Shown: positions 36,001 through 45,376, counted from the first letter of the stretch. The stretch: 64,000 nucleotides of DNA from Bacteroidota bacterium (GCA_021796215.1 JAJYOK010000015.1:1-64000), one strand, 5' to 3'. Notes: generated by a model from the sequence alone, not told the origin. Program-made: numbers and translations.

Positions 36001-36153
36001 AGCAAGCTGCTGCATACCCTGAATACCGTATTGAGTATTTATGGAGTTTGTAGAACTTGCGGTTTTCTGCTGCTTGCCGCTTTTTGTTGCCGCGGAAGCT
36101 TGGAAAAAGCAAACGCAAAGAATAATGACAAAACCGTATCTAAGTTGACTCAT
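33022..36153 (-). CDS. Secreted thermolysin-type M4 metallopeptidase with T9SS sorting domain
   Basis: 1043-aa exocellular protease. It has a signal peptide (residues 1-21, MSQLRYGFVIILCVCFFQAS), then an FTP/PepSY-type propeptide (about 60-290). The M4 catalytic domain has HEMTH (His462, Glu463, His466) and the third zinc ligand Glu486 in LNESMSD. A beta-propeller-like repeat region of about 300 residues follows, then a C-terminal type IX secretion sorting domain (FQNYPNPFNPSTHLRFT ... RMVLLR). The start at 36153 is set by AAGGAG; a longer frame runs antisense into no better start. It follows the 223-aa gene by 10 bp, so they form an operon. The final codons lie in the direct repeat. Confidence 0.95.
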   Translation of the reverse strand: MSQLRYGFVIILCVCFFQASAATKSGKQQKTASSTNSINTQYGIQGMQQLATKAGNNLLNFLAKNGIKPQPVKLAKTSGLIQSTKLTTAQLQNKTLPKIVPSKIKWNKTFGTPRLIEYSIPMRNNSTSSNAPQVNSITVAKQFFADNKVLLKISDPDSEFKLVNSSVDKQGFSHVRFQQQYKGIEVWARDVYVHIDRTGQLASFNGVYAPTPSIDTAVNVNSASALNTALDDLRAKGFNTDMPEAFKKLFHYSGPQIKKVIWYNKTPSAHLTWFVEVRSGINHDWYYFIDAKDGTILRYYDNVKNDGPTTGTGTDLNGINRTFGTYLLSGTYYMIDASQPMFNATASKIPDEPVGAIVALDLRNADLSSQSSFYYVTSTNNSWADSSTVSAQYNASVTYNFYRSRFNRNSIDDSGMTIYSIVHVTDKSQPMENAYWNGFVMAYGDGAVFFKPLAGGLDVAAHEMTHGVTQHTANLEYLDQSGALNESMSDVFAATLDSANWTIGEDVVKDLVDFPTGALRDLSNPHNGGNTGSASWQPANMNEFVNTTKDKGGVHTNSGIPNHAFYLAASSIGRYEASQIWYKALTNYLTRSSQFVDARIATVNAATELYGQSSNEVTVIKNSWDAVGVTESSGTPLPPASQVVGPNYLLLTNTDSNDSNSIYMTKTVAVSNADFFPLSKTLVLTKPAVSDDGKIVLFVDKDYRLRALYTDPSNPQEQFIDTNRVWWSVAIGPGLSSLAMTSIYTDTTIYYFDLTANQSKQFKIVEQSFDGPPTNTALYADALSFDPTGEYLLFDAYNQLKSSQSDSIHYWNIGLLDVNTGQMVTVLPSQPQGIDVGDPSFSKTTQNRFAFDYYDEDTQNGSVFAADFNTGNIGFVVSTENVFGYPTYSSDDDTIAYHTKVLYQSATHEAVNKMPLLTDQITGSGTPDSHSVDATFPVWFAIGTRVTDVKQKPVIPLSDKLFQNYPNPFNPSTHLRFTIDDVRFVMLKIYDILGREVATLVSERKSPGTYDVQFDGSSLPSGVYFYRLQAGNFVSTKRMVLLR

Positions 36154-36163
36154 GATGGTCTCC

Positions 36164-36835
36164 TTACTTTTTGGATGACTTGGATTGTTCATCACGAAAT
36201 GTTGCTGGAAAACGCTGCAGAGCGAACCGCTCAATCTCAGGCACCGCTTTTGCTGCCAGCAACGAAGCTTCGACTGCTTCAAAAGCACTTGGCCGTCGGT
36301 TAAATTCTTTTAAAAACTTTGCCATAAAAGGCTGGATGACGAGGGCTAAAATCGGATCGGTTGACAGCGATGCCGAACTTATACTTATATTGAGAAATTT
36401 GAAAAACTTGTTCAACATCTTAGTTGCAACAAGATATTGCGTAATCAATTTACTGAGCACTGTGTCTGAAGGTGAAATCTGCGTTGAGAGCCCAGTAGAG
36501 TCAAAAAATATTTTGAGATGCTTTGATTTGAGAAATCGGCCTTCAGTGAGCATTGCAGGAGTATGAAACTCAAGATCGAATTCCGATCGAACCGAGTCTC
36601 CAGTAGTTGTCCGTTTGAAATGCGTCAACCAAATAGAGAATTTCTCGCCAACCTCAGTGGTTCGGAAATGCTTCGAACTATCAAGTGCACTAACAACAGC
36701 GATCTTAACGAAATGAAGGTCATTCTTTTCGTTCAATCTGGTCTTGACATCAACCAAAATTTGTGAGAATGCCGAGGAAGAGACAAGTAACAAGTAGAGA
36801 AAAGCCGTGACAAAAAAACGATATGGTAAGCGCAT
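36164..36835 (-). CDS. Exported protein of unknown function, operon partner of the M4 peptidase
   Basis: 223 aa from ATG 36835, with GAAGGAAAC upstream. Signal peptide residues 1-25 (...LLVSSSAFSQ). The mature part begins with strands (ILVDVKTRLNEKNDLHFVKI) and ends in helices (SAFEAVEASLLAAKAVPEIE). No motif recognised. Because it is co-transcribed ahead of a secreted protease, an inhibitor, chaperone or substrate-presenting role is conceivable; this is only inference. Its promoter, leader and first four codons are duplicated in the repeat copy at 32838-33054. Confidence 0.7.
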   Translation of the reverse strand: MRLPYRFFVTAFLYLLLVSSSAFSQILVDVKTRLNEKNDLHFVKIAVVSALDSSKHFRTTEVGEKFSIWLTHFKRTTTGDSVRSEFDLEFHTPAMLTEGRFLKSKHLKIFFDSTGLSTQISPSDTVLSKLITQYLVATKMLNKFFKFLNISISSASLSTDPILALVIQPFMAKFLKEFNRRPSAFEAVEASLLAAKAVPEIERFALQRFPATFRDEQSKSSKK

Positions 36836-37042
36836 GTTTTGTTTCCTTCGTAATACAAAACAGCTTTCAATTGAACGGGAGCAATATAGAAATTTACACA
36901 ACGAACGGCAAATATGGCTCAGAACACACTGCTTGCGCGTGTCTATCTAAACATCAGATATTTTTCAACGTAATTTAATTTTTTCCTTTTTCACTTTTTT
37001 ATTTTTCATTTACCGCAACAGCACCATTCGTTTTGTCGAAAC
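36825..37042. repeat. 217-bp direct repeat, copy 2
   Basis: Spans the first codons and leader of the 223-aa gene, the intergenic DNA and the last codons of the S1/P1 nuclease gene. Paired with 32838-33054 at a distance of 3,987 bp in the same orientation. Confidence 0.9.
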
Positions 37043-38434
37043 AAGGCTTCCTGATTCCAGCCGGCAATAATACACACCGCTCGGTAGTGTGCTGCCGTTG
37101 AATTGTGCGTCGTACGTACCGGAAGATTTCTGCTCGTTCACCAATGTCGCAATTTCGCGTCCGAGCATGTCGTACACTTTCAGCGTTACAAATCCCGCAC
37201 GGGCGATTGTAAATCGTAACCGGGTTGTCGGGTTGAACGGATTCGGATAATTTTGTGAAAGCGAAAACTCACGCGGCATATCGGAGTGCGTTTTTACTGC
37301 CGTGAGAGTTCCATTGCCATCAAGTGCTATTATTTGCGGGCTCCCATCCGAATTGTTGTAGAACAACGCGGTATCTTTCACCTCATCAGCTGTTACTGGC
37401 GAGAAGGAAATATAAAATTTTGCGCTGTCCGACGGATTGATCGTCGCACTTGCCGGCGTTATTGCGAAGAGCGCTGTCGCCGTTTTCACCGAATCAATTG
37501 TTAACATCGCTGCGCCGGTGTTGCATATATAAAAGCTGTCCACGCCGCTCGAACCAAGAAGCACATTGCCGAACGAAATGTCCAGCAACGAAATTGAAAA
37601 ATATGCCGAAGGCGATGAAATTATTCCCGCATTCACCGCCGCCGTGTAATACAGATCTGCTAAATCTACCGTTGCATCCTGCACCTGTTTCCGCGTCAGC
37701 ATGCCGGTCTTTGCCCAGAGCGCGGCGTAATATGTGGCATTGTAACTTCCGCCAGATTGTGCTTTCGCATATGTATCTCCGGCGAGAATGGAGTCCACAT
37801 ACACGTGCGCTCCGTAGATATAATTGAAAACAAAATCAATCGGCTTCTCAACATAATGAACGGACGTCGGAGTGATGGTAATGGTGTTGAGATATGTTGA
37901 CATCATACTCGATTCGTACCGGCTGTGAATACCGTTGTTACCGGTCTGCCTGCCGTCATAGTTTGAAGTCACATGAAGCGGCTGGTGGCCGTCTGCAACG
38001 TAGTGTCCGAGGTCGGCGGCAAATTGCAACGCGCTCGCGGTGTCCGCTCTTTTCAGAGCGGCAGTAAGCGAATCCATCGCCCAGATTGCCGCCCATGGCA
38101 CTGTGCCGATGTTCGTCACAAACGAGAGTCCGTGTGCCAGCACCAGCGAATCGTAGTTGTGCGAAAGCGTGCCCGTTGCATATTCCGGATAATCTTCGAT
38201 GTCAATAAAATGTTTCGGGCTTTCTGTCGGGTCAGAATTTTTTCTCGTATCTGCATCGGGCGCGTGGTCCCGGAGAAACTGAGCATTATTGATGAACAAG
38301 GACAGCGACGATGGTAAATGTACCACCGAATGCTCGTTAATGAATTTGTGTGTTGCGCTTCCCCACGAAAACGCCTGCGATGCCGGGAGAAGAATAATGG
38401 CACAGTAAAAAATATAACGGAAGAAATTTTTCAA
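37010..38434 (-). CDS. Secreted S1/P1-type nuclease with T9SS sorting domain
   Basis: 474 aa from TTG 38434 (AAAGGTG upstream). An ATG at 38467 would overlap the end of tyrA. The signal peptide ends ASQAFS|WG, so mature Trp1 provides the N-terminal zinc ligand typical of S1/P1 nucleases. Other zinc residues are seen in ATHKFINEHS, KHFIDIEDYPEY, and ADLGHYVADGHQPLHV followed by GIHSRYE. After about residue 265 comes an Ig-like (choice-of-anchor D / ASPM-type) domain, then the sorting domain LSQNYPNPFNPTTRLRF ... RMVLLR. It likely degrades extracellular single-stranded nucleic acid. Zinc-dependent phospholipase C is the alternative in this fold. Confidence 0.88.
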   Translation of the reverse strand: MKNFFRYIFYCAIILLPASQAFSWGSATHKFINEHSVVHLPSSLSLFINNAQFLRDHAPDADTRKNSDPTESPKHFIDIEDYPEYATGTLSHNYDSLVLAHGLSFVTNIGTVPWAAIWAMDSLTAALKRADTASALQFAADLGHYVADGHQPLHVTSNYDGRQTGNNGIHSRYESSMMSTYLNTITITPTSVHYVEKPIDFVFNYIYGAHVYVDSILAGDTYAKAQSGGSYNATYYAALWAKTGMLTRKQVQDATVDLADLYYTAAVNAGIISSPSAYFSISLLDISFGNVLLGSSGVDSFYICNTGAAMLTIDSVKTATALFAITPASATINPSDSAKFYISFSPVTADEVKDTALFYNNSDGSPQIIALDGNGTLTAVKTHSDMPREFSLSQNYPNPFNPTTRLRFTIARAGFVTLKVYDMLGREIATLVNEQKSSGTYDAQFNGSTLPSGVYYCRLESGSLVSTKRMVLLR

Positions 38435-38448
38435 AAAAACACCTTTCA

Positions 38449-39642
38449 CTAAGTAATGTGAGACCATTGTACTTTCAATTTCAGAGTTTTCAGAAGAGCA
38501 CGTTTCGCTTTCCGCGCATCGTCTGCCGAATCGAATGAGAAGCGAAATGTGCCGACTTCTCCTTCGCGGATTTTCAGCAGCTCAATATCGTGAATATTGA
38601 TACCGGCGCGGAACAGCGCTGTGGTAATCCGCGACAGTGCGCCCGGCGTATCTTCCACCCACACGTACATATCGTGTAGCGGATGTAAAAATCCTTTGGT
38701 GCTCTTTGGAATCGCGTCGCGCAAAGATTTTGCAGAGCGAAATCGCTGCTGCATGTGAACCGGCTTTTGTTGGAAAAGATCGCTGTTCATTACACGAAGC
38801 TGAGCCGCCATTTCTTTTAGAACGAAAGCGATCTGCGAGCGATTATAGCGAAGAATATCGTTCCACATCGGAAACGGGCTCGAAGCGATGCGTGTCATAT
38901 CACGGAAGCCGCCAGCGGCAAGTTGAAGAAATGCCGGATTCGATTTGTTCTTTTGTCCTGTCAGATTCATCATTGCAACCGCGAGAAGCTGCGGCAAATG
39001 GCTGATCGTTGCTGCAACGCGGTCGTGTTCTTCTGCGCCCATCACCAGCACGCGCGCGCCGATTGATCGCACCAATGAAGCAAGTTTTTTGGCCGCCGCA
39101 TTTTTTTTATTCAACGGGCACAACACATAGACCGCATTTTGAAACAGCAGGGCATCGGCGTATTCAATGCCGCTTCCTTCCGAACCCGCCATTGGGTGAC
39201 CGCCGATGAATTCCGCCATAGGTCGCAAAGGACTCCTTCGGAGCTGATCCGGCTTTCGCGGAATTTCTTTCGTTTTGAAAAATTTTTCCGCTTGCGATTG
39301 AACCACCTCTTTCACACTTCCAACATCCGTAACGATGGCATGCGATGGAACAAATCGCGCGATGCGGGGAAGAAGGGAAAGAATTGATGAAATCGGCATG
39401 CAGAGAAAAACAACATCAGCATTCTCAACGGCTTGTTTTAACGTCGCTGCGGAAACATCAACCGCACCTCGTTTCCGTGCGCGATCCATGACCTTCGGTG
39501 AGTCAAACCCGATAACATGAATTTTCGGGCGGTACTGTTTGATCGCCAAACCGAGCGAACCGCCGATCACTCCAAGTCCGATGATTGCGATGCGTTCGGG
39601 AAAATGTAACCGGGAAGATTTCATTCGGGATATATCAGACAA
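38449..39642 (-). CDS. tyrA: Prephenate dehydrogenase with ACT domain
   Basis: 397-aa enzyme for tyrosine synthesis. NAD-binding [18 protein letters not shown] is near residue 18, and the conserved [14 protein letters not shown] segment near 146 contains the catalytic-region His. The middle is helical, and a C-terminal ACT domain (about 325-395, [19 protein letters not shown]) suits feedback by tyrosine. The TTG start at 39642 overlaps the end of the DAHP synthase gene; ATG 39624 is possible. About 18 residues (126-145, ...[12 protein letters not shown]...) just before FIGGHPMAG come from a palindromic element (39208-39267) and are extra compared with the family. Confidence 0.92.
   Translation of the reverse strand: MSDISRMKSSRLHFPERIAIIGLGVIGGSLGLAIKQYRPKIHVIGFDSPKVMDRARKRGAVDVSAATLKQAVENADVVFLCMPISSILSLLPRIARFVPSHAIVTDVGSVKEVVQSQAEKFFKTKEIPRKPDQLRRSPLRPMAEFIGGHPMAGSEGSGIEYADALLFQNAVYVLCPLNKKNAAAKKLASLVRSIGARVLVMGAEEHDRVAATISHLPQLLAVAMMNLTGQKNKSNPAFLQLAAGGFRDMTRIASSPFPMWNDILRYNRSQIAFVLKEMAAQLRVMNSDLFQQKPVHMQQRFRSAKSLRDAIPKSTKGFLHPLHDMYVWVEDTPGALSRITTALFRAGINIHDIELLKIREGEVGTFRFSFDSADDARKAKRALLKTLKLKVQWSHIT
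39208..39267. repeat. Palindromic element inserted in frame in tyrA
   Basis: Outer arms GAATTCCGC and GCGGAATTTC, with inner paired words CGCAAAG/CTTTCGCG and CTCC-TTC-GGAG. It is about 60 bp long, a multiple of three, and encodes an extra loop without breaking the gene. Confidence 0.7.
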
Positions 39643-40651
39643 TTTTTCTTCCGATGGCTTCTGCGATAAGACGGATCTGCTTCATCAATTCTGCAAACTG
39701 ATTCGGGAACAATGATTGCGCTCCGTCGGATAATGCGTGGTCGGGATCGTGATGCACTTCGACGATAATGCCGTCCGCACCTGCGGCAACTGCCGCGCGC
39801 GACATCGGAATTACTTTGTCGCGAATGCCGATTCCGTGAGACGGGTCGGCAATGATAGGGAGATGGCTTTTCGCATGAATCACCGGAATTGAGCTGATAT
39901 CCATTGTGTTGCGCGTTGCAGTTTCAAATGTGCGAATTCCCCGCTCGCAGAGCATGACTTGCTTGTTGCCGCCGGATAAAATGTATTCGGCAGACATCAA
40001 CCATTCTTCGAACGTTGCGGAAAGTCCGCGCTTCAACATTACCGCCTTCGAGGTTTTCCCAAGCTCTTTAAGGAATGTGTAGTTTTGCATGTTCCGCGCG
40101 CCGATTTGGATGATATCCGTGTATGCTTCAACCAATTCAATCTGACCGCGGTCCATCACTTCGGTGATCACCAGCAATCCGAATTCGTCCGCCGCACGGC
40201 GGAGAAGTTTCAATCCTTCTTCCCCCATTCCCTGAAATGCGTACGGCGAGGTGCGTGGCTTGAACGCACCGCCGCGAAGAAATTTTGCGCCGCTTTCCGC
40301 CACACTTTTTGCGATAGTGAACATTTGCTGTTCATTTTCAACCGAGCAGGGCCCCGCCATGACAACAATATCTTTTCCGCCGATTTTCACACCTTTAACA
40401 TCAATAATGGTGCTTTCCGGTTTGAATGAACGGCTCGCAAGCTTGTACGGCTCGGTAATGCGGTACACATGCGCGACGCCCGGCAGCAATTCGATCTGCC
40501 TCGTATCAAAATCCGGTTTTACACCGATAGCGCCGAGCACAGTCTGATTCACACCGGTGGAACGGTGGACATCAAATCCGTACTCGTGCAATACTTTAAT
40601 AATGCCTTCGATTTCTTTTTCAGTTGCATGTTCTTCAGCGACAACGACCAT
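39635..40651 (-). CDS. aroF: 3-deoxy-7-phosphoheptulonate (DAHP) synthase
   Basis: 338-aa first enzyme of the shikimate pathway, of the type related to Kdo8P synthase. An N-terminal ferredoxin-like regulatory domain (residues 1-75, [18 protein letters not shown]) is followed by the TIM barrel with [35 protein letters not shown] and [16 protein letters not shown] precedes the ATG. It is coupled to tyrA by an 8-bp overlap, making an aromatic amino acid unit. The isozyme letter is conventional. Confidence 0.94.
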   Translation of the reverse strand: MVVVAEEHATEKEIEGIIKVLHEYGFDVHRSTGVNQTVLGAIGVKPDFDTRQIELLPGVAHVYRITEPYKLASRSFKPESTIIDVKGVKIGGKDIVVMAGPCSVENEQQMFTIAKSVAESGAKFLRGGAFKPRTSPYAFQGMGEEGLKLLRRAADEFGLLVITEVMDRGQIELVEAYTDIIQIGARNMQNYTFLKELGKTSKAVMLKRGLSATFEEWLMSAEYILSGGNKQVMLCERGIRTFETATRNTMDISSIPVIHAKSHLPIIADPSHGIGIRDKVIPMSRAAVAAGADGIIVEVHHDPDHALSDGAQSLFPNQFAELMKQIRLIAEAIGRKIV

Positions 40652-40824
40652 GAATTCTCCGAATTTTATTTTAAATATATTGAGCCAAGTATGTTGAATT
40701 TAGAATTTAGGATTTTATTCCGATGCTTTTTAATTTTTGTGAATATTTTTCAACTAATATTGGCGGAAGATTTTCGCAGGTTCTGTCATTCTTACTTCTC
40801 ACTACTGTATACTAAATTCTGAAA

Positions 40825-41613
40825 TCATTCGTATCTGTCCAACTTAAAACTTTCGCCAAGGTATAATTTCCTCGCTTCCGGATCGTTCGCAAGAAATTCT
40901 GCGGTTCCGGTTTTCAAAATCTGTCCTTCAAATAACAAATACGAACGGTCGGTAATTGATAATGTCTCGTGCACATTATGATCGGTGATAAGTACGCCGA
41001 TGCCGCGGTCTCCCAAATGCGACACCATTTTCATAATATCTTCGACAGCAATCGGGTCAATTCCTGCAAACGGTTCATCGAGAAGAATGAATTTCGGGTC
41101 GGTCGCAAGTGCACGGGCAATTTCGGTTCGCCGCCGTTCACCGCCGGACAGCATGTACCCTTTGCTTTTCGCAAGAGAAGTCAATCCGAATTCTTCCAGC
41201 AATTGATCGCAGCGTTCAGCACGTTCCTGCACTGAAAGCTCCGTTGCCTGCAGCACCGCAAGAACATTCTCGCGCACGGTTAGCGTGCGAAACACCGACG
41301 CTTCCTGCGGCAGATATCCGATGCCCGCACGTGCGCGCTTGTACATCGGCATGTGTGTAATATCTTGTTCATTGAAGAACACTTTCCCCTCCGACGGGCG
41401 AATCATTCCGACGATCATATAGAACGTCGTCGTTTTGCCGGCGCCATTCGGTCCGAGCAAACCGACAATTTCTCCCTGCTTCACTTCAATAGAAACATCG
41501 CGGACAACTGCGCGTTTCTTGTAGCGCTTGACCAAATGTTCCGAGCGAAGTATCTGCTGCGCCCGCCCGCGTTTCTGTCCGTCGGAGCCGGATTGTTGTT
41601 CTTCAGTTGTCAC
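40825..41613 (-). CDS. lptB: LPS export ABC transporter ATPase LptB
   Basis: 262-aa cytoplasmic ATPase that powers lipopolysaccharide transport with LptF/LptG (not in this window). Walker [10 protein letters not shown] is followed by TFYMIVGMI, which is typical of LptB. Q-loop [12 protein letters not shown], signature [15 protein letters not shown], Walker [14 protein letters not shown] and H-loop TDHNVHETL are all present. The GTG start at 41613 overlaps the stop of the OstA-type gene by 4 bp. Last gene of the kdsA-lptB operon. Confidence 0.96.
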   Translation of the reverse strand: MTTEEQQSGSDGQKRGRAQQILRSEHLVKRYKKRAVVRDVSIEVKQGEIVGLLGPNGAGKTTTFYMIVGMIRPSEGKVFFNEQDITHMPMYKRARAGIGYLPQEASVFRTLTVRENVLAVLQATELSVQERAERCDQLLEEFGLTSLAKSKGYMLSGGERRRTEIARALATDPKFILLDEPFAGIDPIAVEDIMKMVSHLGDRGIGVLITDHNVHETLSITDRSYLLFEGQILKTGTAEFLANDPEARKLYLGESFKLDRYE

Positions 41614-42977
41614 AGATTATTCTTTCGTGAAAAAACGCTTTCAAAGTTCGGGCGGTCGGTGCGGAGATTGAATCCGTCGAGGTTATATTTTTCAATATTG
41701 TTTTTCAACATGTTTTCCGGATAGTACATTCCTTCAATTCCTTTCAGCACGCGAATGAAGTCGAGCTTGCCGTTTTCAAATGACATTGTGATCGCGTCGC
41801 CGCTGGTTTGGTTCGCTCCGTTCGGGTCTTTGCCGTCATATAAATAGTAGAGGCTTACCGCATTTCTTGTCACATAAATCTCGTGAAGTTTTTCATTGGC
41901 AAATTCCATATCAATTTTTCTCCCCGTCAGTTGATTATAGCGGGAAGGATACGCGCTGTCGCTCAACGAAATGGCGAATGCACGATTCAAAATGTGAGCG
42001 TGTTTTAATTTATTCTTTTCAAGATCGAGCGAGATCGTGTCGCCGGTAACCTGATTATCTTCGTACCACAAAATCGGCTGTTGATACAGCGTAATTTCGT
42101 CCCTTTTCGTGAAATAATAGAGCACACCGCAACGCGCTGCAAGAGGCCCGCGCACGACTTCCACGCTGTCGGTCGCAATCAGTTTTTTCGTCGAATCGTC
42201 GTACGACTCCATCACGATACTTTTCATGACGAGCGTATCAATTTTCGGCAGTGCACCCGCAGTAGTGCTCGCGGATGTGTCAATCTTCATCAGGCGCGGT
42301 TCTTGTGTCAGTTTCGTGTAATGCGTTTCGTCAAAATGTTCAAGATAATCGCCGAAGAGAACAACATTATTTTCGCTGTTCAGGACGCGTATGTGATGCA
42401 CTGCAATGGACTTGCGCTCTTTTTCAAAATACGTCAGCTCATCACAAAATATTGTCGTGGTCGAATCTATCACGCGCACGTTTTGATGAAAGAATGCTCT
42501 CTTCTCATCAAGATAATACGTTCCGAAATCCGCAAGAAGCACAATATGTTTCGTCTCCATCCGGACATTGCCTTCGCCATCCGCTCTTTTCACATTGCCG
42601 AAATATTTTCCACGCTGCGCTGTAAGTGTCACCGTATCGCGGACAACTTTCACGCTGCCAACAAGTTCAACCTCGTTGCGCGCGAGATATTGAATCGCGT
42701 TGTCGCACCAGACCTGCACATTCCCTTGTGAAAGATGCACATGTCCGTTCAACTCACGAACATCCTCGCCGTTTATTTGCCTGCCGATAAATTCATCGGC
42801 GTAATCGAGAATGATGCGGTCACCTCTGCGAGTCTCACGATTCGTAGAATCGTTGGCTTGCTGAGCGTGCAGCGGAAGTGCATAATAGAAAAAAAGTGTG
42901 CAGAACGTACAAAGAATGATCCGAATATTCCATCGCAGCCCCAAAGGAATTTTCAAATTGTTCGGAAGCCAATTCAC
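41610..42977 (-). CDS. OstA/LptA-like periplasmic LPS transport protein
   Basis: 455 aa from a GTG overlapping the lptC stop. An N-terminal hydrophobic segment (residues 17-37) serves as signal or anchor. The body is a long run of beta-jellyroll strands of the OstA/LptA type ([40 protein letters not shown] and similar). It is much longer than E. coli LptA (about 185 aa), so it probably extends the LPS bridge or merges two OstA repeats. It lacks the C-terminal barrel of LptD. The first codons (NNLKIPLGL) resemble repeat-derived sequence seen at 32343-32373. Confidence 0.85.
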   Translation of the reverse strand: MNWLPNNLKIPLGLRWNIRIILCTFCTLFFYYALPLHAQQANDSTNRETRRGDRIILDYADEFIGRQINGEDVRELNGHVHLSQGNVQVWCDNAIQYLARNEVELVGSVKVVRDTVTLTAQRGKYFGNVKRADGEGNVRMETKHIVLLADFGTYYLDEKRAFFHQNVRVIDSTTTIFCDELTYFEKERKSIAVHHIRVLNSENNVVLFGDYLEHFDETHYTKLTQEPRLMKIDTSASTTAGALPKIDTLVMKSIVMESYDDSTKKLIATDSVEVVRGPLAARCGVLYYFTKRDEITLYQQPILWYEDNQVTGDTISLDLEKNKLKHAHILNRAFAISLSDSAYPSRYNQLTGRKIDMEFANEKLHEIYVTRNAVSLYYLYDGKDPNGANQTSGDAITMSFENGKLDFIRVLKGIEGMYYPENMLKNNIEKYNLDGFNLRTDRPNFESVFSRKNNL

Positions 42978-43507
42978 TTTGATTCACTGCTTCCGCTTAC
43001 TTTGAAAATGCGGTAATTGTGCAAATTCTGATCCGATTCAAAACCGGTTCCTTGCAGGGTTTCTTTCGGCGATGTGATGCGCACAAAATCGTCGGAATAA
43101 ATCTTCTGTCGTGTGTTATCCCAGTACATGTGCTGCGTGCGTACAACCACGCCGCTGTCTGAAGTAACAACAACGTTGCCAATTGCTTCAAGATTGTTCG
43201 AATTCTCATCCGCCTTCCCTGATTCAGACGTCAGCACGGAAGAATGCACACCGTGCTCATCAAAAAAATCGAGATGCACACCGCTGTCCAACAGCGTTTG
43301 CTTTGAATTCTCGTACGCAGAAATATGTCCTGCTTTCAAAATTGCTCTCACTGTTCCTGAATCGAAAAAGGTCACCGTGCTGTTCCAGCTTTCCTGCGCA
43401 GGAAGAACGGTGTTTGAAAGATTATCGAGAACGGATGGTTTGATCTTTTCTTCACATCCCGCACACACCAACAGAAGCAACGCAGCTGTGAGAAATAACT
43501 TCATCAC
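42974..43507 (-). CDS. lptC: LPS export protein LptC
   Basis: 177-aa protein with an N-terminal helix ending VCAGCEEK, so probably lipid-modified at Cys18 rather than bitopic. The LptC-type jellyroll contains VTFFDSGTVRAILKAGHI and GVHLDFFDEHGVHSSVLTS followed by an EAIGNVVVTSDSGVVVRT strand. It hands LPS from the inner-membrane complex to the OstA-like protein. Four-base overlaps on both sides show a tight operon. Confidence 0.9.
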   Translation of the reverse strand: MMKLFLTAALLLLVCAGCEEKIKPSVLDNLSNTVLPAQESWNSTVTFFDSGTVRAILKAGHISAYENSKQTLLDSGVHLDFFDEHGVHSSVLTSESGKADENSNNLEAIGNVVVTSDSGVVVRTQHMYWDNTRQKIYSDDFVRITSPKETLQGTGFESDQNLHNYRIFKVSGSSESK

Positions 43508-44520
43508 ACGCCTGTCTCACCTGCAGAGCCGTTTTCAACTCCGTCGCTGCCCAGCCCAGCTTTCACCAAATCATGAAGGTGCACCATGCCGATGGGCTTA
43601 TGCAATTCATCAACGATGACAAGCTGTGTAATGTTGAATGTTTCCATTTCCTGAAGTGCGATCGACGCAAGCACGCCCATTCGTATTGTTTTGGGATTTT
43701 TCGTCATAATTTCTCTGGCACACACCGAAGATATATCCATCTTTTTTTGCAGAAGACGCCGCAAATCTCCGTCCGTAACAATCCCGTGCAGCGTTCCCGA
43801 CTCGTCAACGACGCACGTCGCGCCGAGGCGTTTCGTTGTCATTTCAAGAATAGTATCGCGCAAGTTCGCTTCAAGCAGAACTGTAGGAACTTGATCACCG
43901 CTCACCATCATCTCTTCAATCTTAAGAAGCAGCCGTTTGCCCAACGTTCCGCCCGGATGAAACAGTGCGAAATCTTCAGCACTGAAATTTCTTTTTTCAA
44001 GCAGCGTCACCGCGAGCGCATCACCCATGGCGAGCGTTGCCGTTGTCGAAGCAGTCGGCGCAAGATCGAGCGGGCATGCTTCTTCATCAACAGAAATATC
44101 AAGCACGACATCGGAGTTGCGCCCAAGCTGTGAATGAGGATTGCCAACCATCGCAATCATCGGCACGCCGACGCGTTTGAACATTGGCAGCAATTTCACA
44201 AGCTCCTGCGTGTTGCCGCTTTTCGAAATAGAAATGACAACATCGTCGCTGCGCACCATCCCGAAATCTCCGTGCACCGCATCCGACGGGTGAAGAAAAA
44301 AAGCCGCTGTGCCGGTGGAATTCATCGTCGCAACGATCTTTCTTCCAATGATCCCGGATTTTCCCACGCCGGTCACAATCACCCTTCCTTTACATTCAAA
44401 CAACAACATCACCGCACGCTCGAACGAAGCATCAATTCTATGCTCAAGTGCGGCAACAGAAGCCGCTTCAATGCGGATAACATTCTTACCCTTTTCGATT
44501 TCAAATGAAGGAATGCTCAT
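43504..44520 (-). CDS. kdsD: Arabinose-5-phosphate isomerase (KdsD/KpsF)
   Basis: 338-aa enzyme converting ribulose-5-phosphate to arabinose-5-phosphate for Kdo. The SIS domain (about 30-175) has VTGVGKSGIIGRKIVATMNS and ISISKSGNTQELV, with HPSDAVHGDFGM. Two CBS domains follow (about 205-325, VLLEANLRDTILEMTTKRLG and MTKNPKTIRMGVLASIALQ). The length is normal. It overlaps lptC and the zinc-ribbon gene by 4 bp each. kdsC, the phosphatase of this pathway, was not found here. Confidence 0.96.
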   Translation of the reverse strand: MSIPSFEIEKGKNVIRIEAASVAALEHRIDASFERAVMLLFECKGRVIVTGVGKSGIIGRKIVATMNSTGTAAFFLHPSDAVHGDFGMVRSDDVVISISKSGNTQELVKLLPMFKRVGVPMIAMVGNPHSQLGRNSDVVLDISVDEEACPLDLAPTASTTATLAMGDALAVTLLEKRNFSAEDFALFHPGGTLGKRLLLKIEEMMVSGDQVPTVLLEANLRDTILEMTTKRLGATCVVDESGTLHGIVTDGDLRRLLQKKMDISSVCAREIMTKNPKTIRMGVLASIALQEMETFNITQLVIVDELHKPIGMVHLHDLVKAGLGSDGVENGSAGETGV

Positions 44521-45368
44521 AGTTTCAATCCTGTCTGCCGGCTTTTTGGCAGAGCCGAGAAAAATTTCGAAAAGAAAGAGCGCCGGCTCACTGTGGTTTG
44601 TGCAATTGCACCAAGCTCAACTTTCTTTCGAAGATTATTGTAGCCGATAAACGCCGCCGTAAGATCGCTGTCTGAATATGACGAAAGATCGCGAAACAGA
44701 TGCTGTGAATCGAGGGCAATTTCCGGGTCGCGAACACGTTTATGCATCATCAATTCGTTGTAAAAATTCGTCACTGGAATCAAATGGACAACGCCGTCGC
44801 TGCCGTCATAAATCCATAAACGCTTGTCCGATGGACAGATTGCCAGCGTCAATGCAATACCCGTGACGCGCTGAATCGTTATTTCGCGGACATGTTGACC
44901 GCACATAGGACATTGTGCGCCGGAACTCCATTCCGAAAAATTCCATCGCCGCCGCTCTTCAAAAGTTTCCGGAATCGTCTCGCTGTCAAGGTTCACAATT
45001 TCAAATTCAAGCTGAAAATCTCTTTGGGACTGACCTTCCTCCACTTCGCGCAGCGTTGCAGAAATTTTTCCTGCACTTGTTTCAATCACGCCATACGCAA
45101 ACACCGGGGCGAGCGGCGCAGAAGTGTCCGGCGCTCCCGTTTTCCCGGCAGGATTTTCAACAGGCGCCAGGATAAAATTTCCTTCGCCGCGCCTTCCTCT
45201 GCCGATCACTTTCCATGTCTCAATGCAACGGCGATAGTGTTGATAGCCCGGTTTATGTTCCGGCAAAAGCCATAGCAGTGTCGCACGCTCAAATTCCGAC
45301 AACGCTCGCGGAAACGCGCTCCCGGTTTGCTGAGAGCTTTGTCCATTTGTCGGAAATGAAGTGCTCAT
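44517..45368 (-). CDS. Unknown zinc-ribbon protein within the Kdo/LPS operon
   Basis: 283-aa soluble protein. An N-terminal helical part (FERATLLWLLPEHKPGYQHY) is followed by a strand-rich middle and one CPMCGQ knuckle at about residue 153. There is a second Cys in AICPSDKR, and a C-terminal helical tail (YSDSDLTAAFIGYNNLRKKV). No family recognised. Its position between kdsA and kdsD, with a 4-bp overlap to kdsD, ties it to the envelope pathway. A single CxxC plus one Cys may bind zinc as a dimer or with His. A hairpin 9 bp upstream contains the only Shine-Dalgarno-like word. Confidence 0.65.
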   Translation of the reverse strand: MSTSFPTNGQSSQQTGSAFPRALSEFERATLLWLLPEHKPGYQHYRRCIETWKVIGRGRRGEGNFILAPVENPAGKTGAPDTSAPLAPVFAYGVIETSAGKISATLREVEEGQSQRDFQLEFEIVNLDSETIPETFEERRRWNFSEWSSGAQCPMCGQHVREITIQRVTGIALTLAICPSDKRLWIYDGSDGVVHLIPVTNFYNELMMHKRVRDPEIALDSQHLFRDLSSYSDSDLTAAFIGYNNLRKKVELGAIAQTTVSRRSFFSKFFSALPKSRQTGLKL

Positions 45369-45376
45369 TGCCGCCA

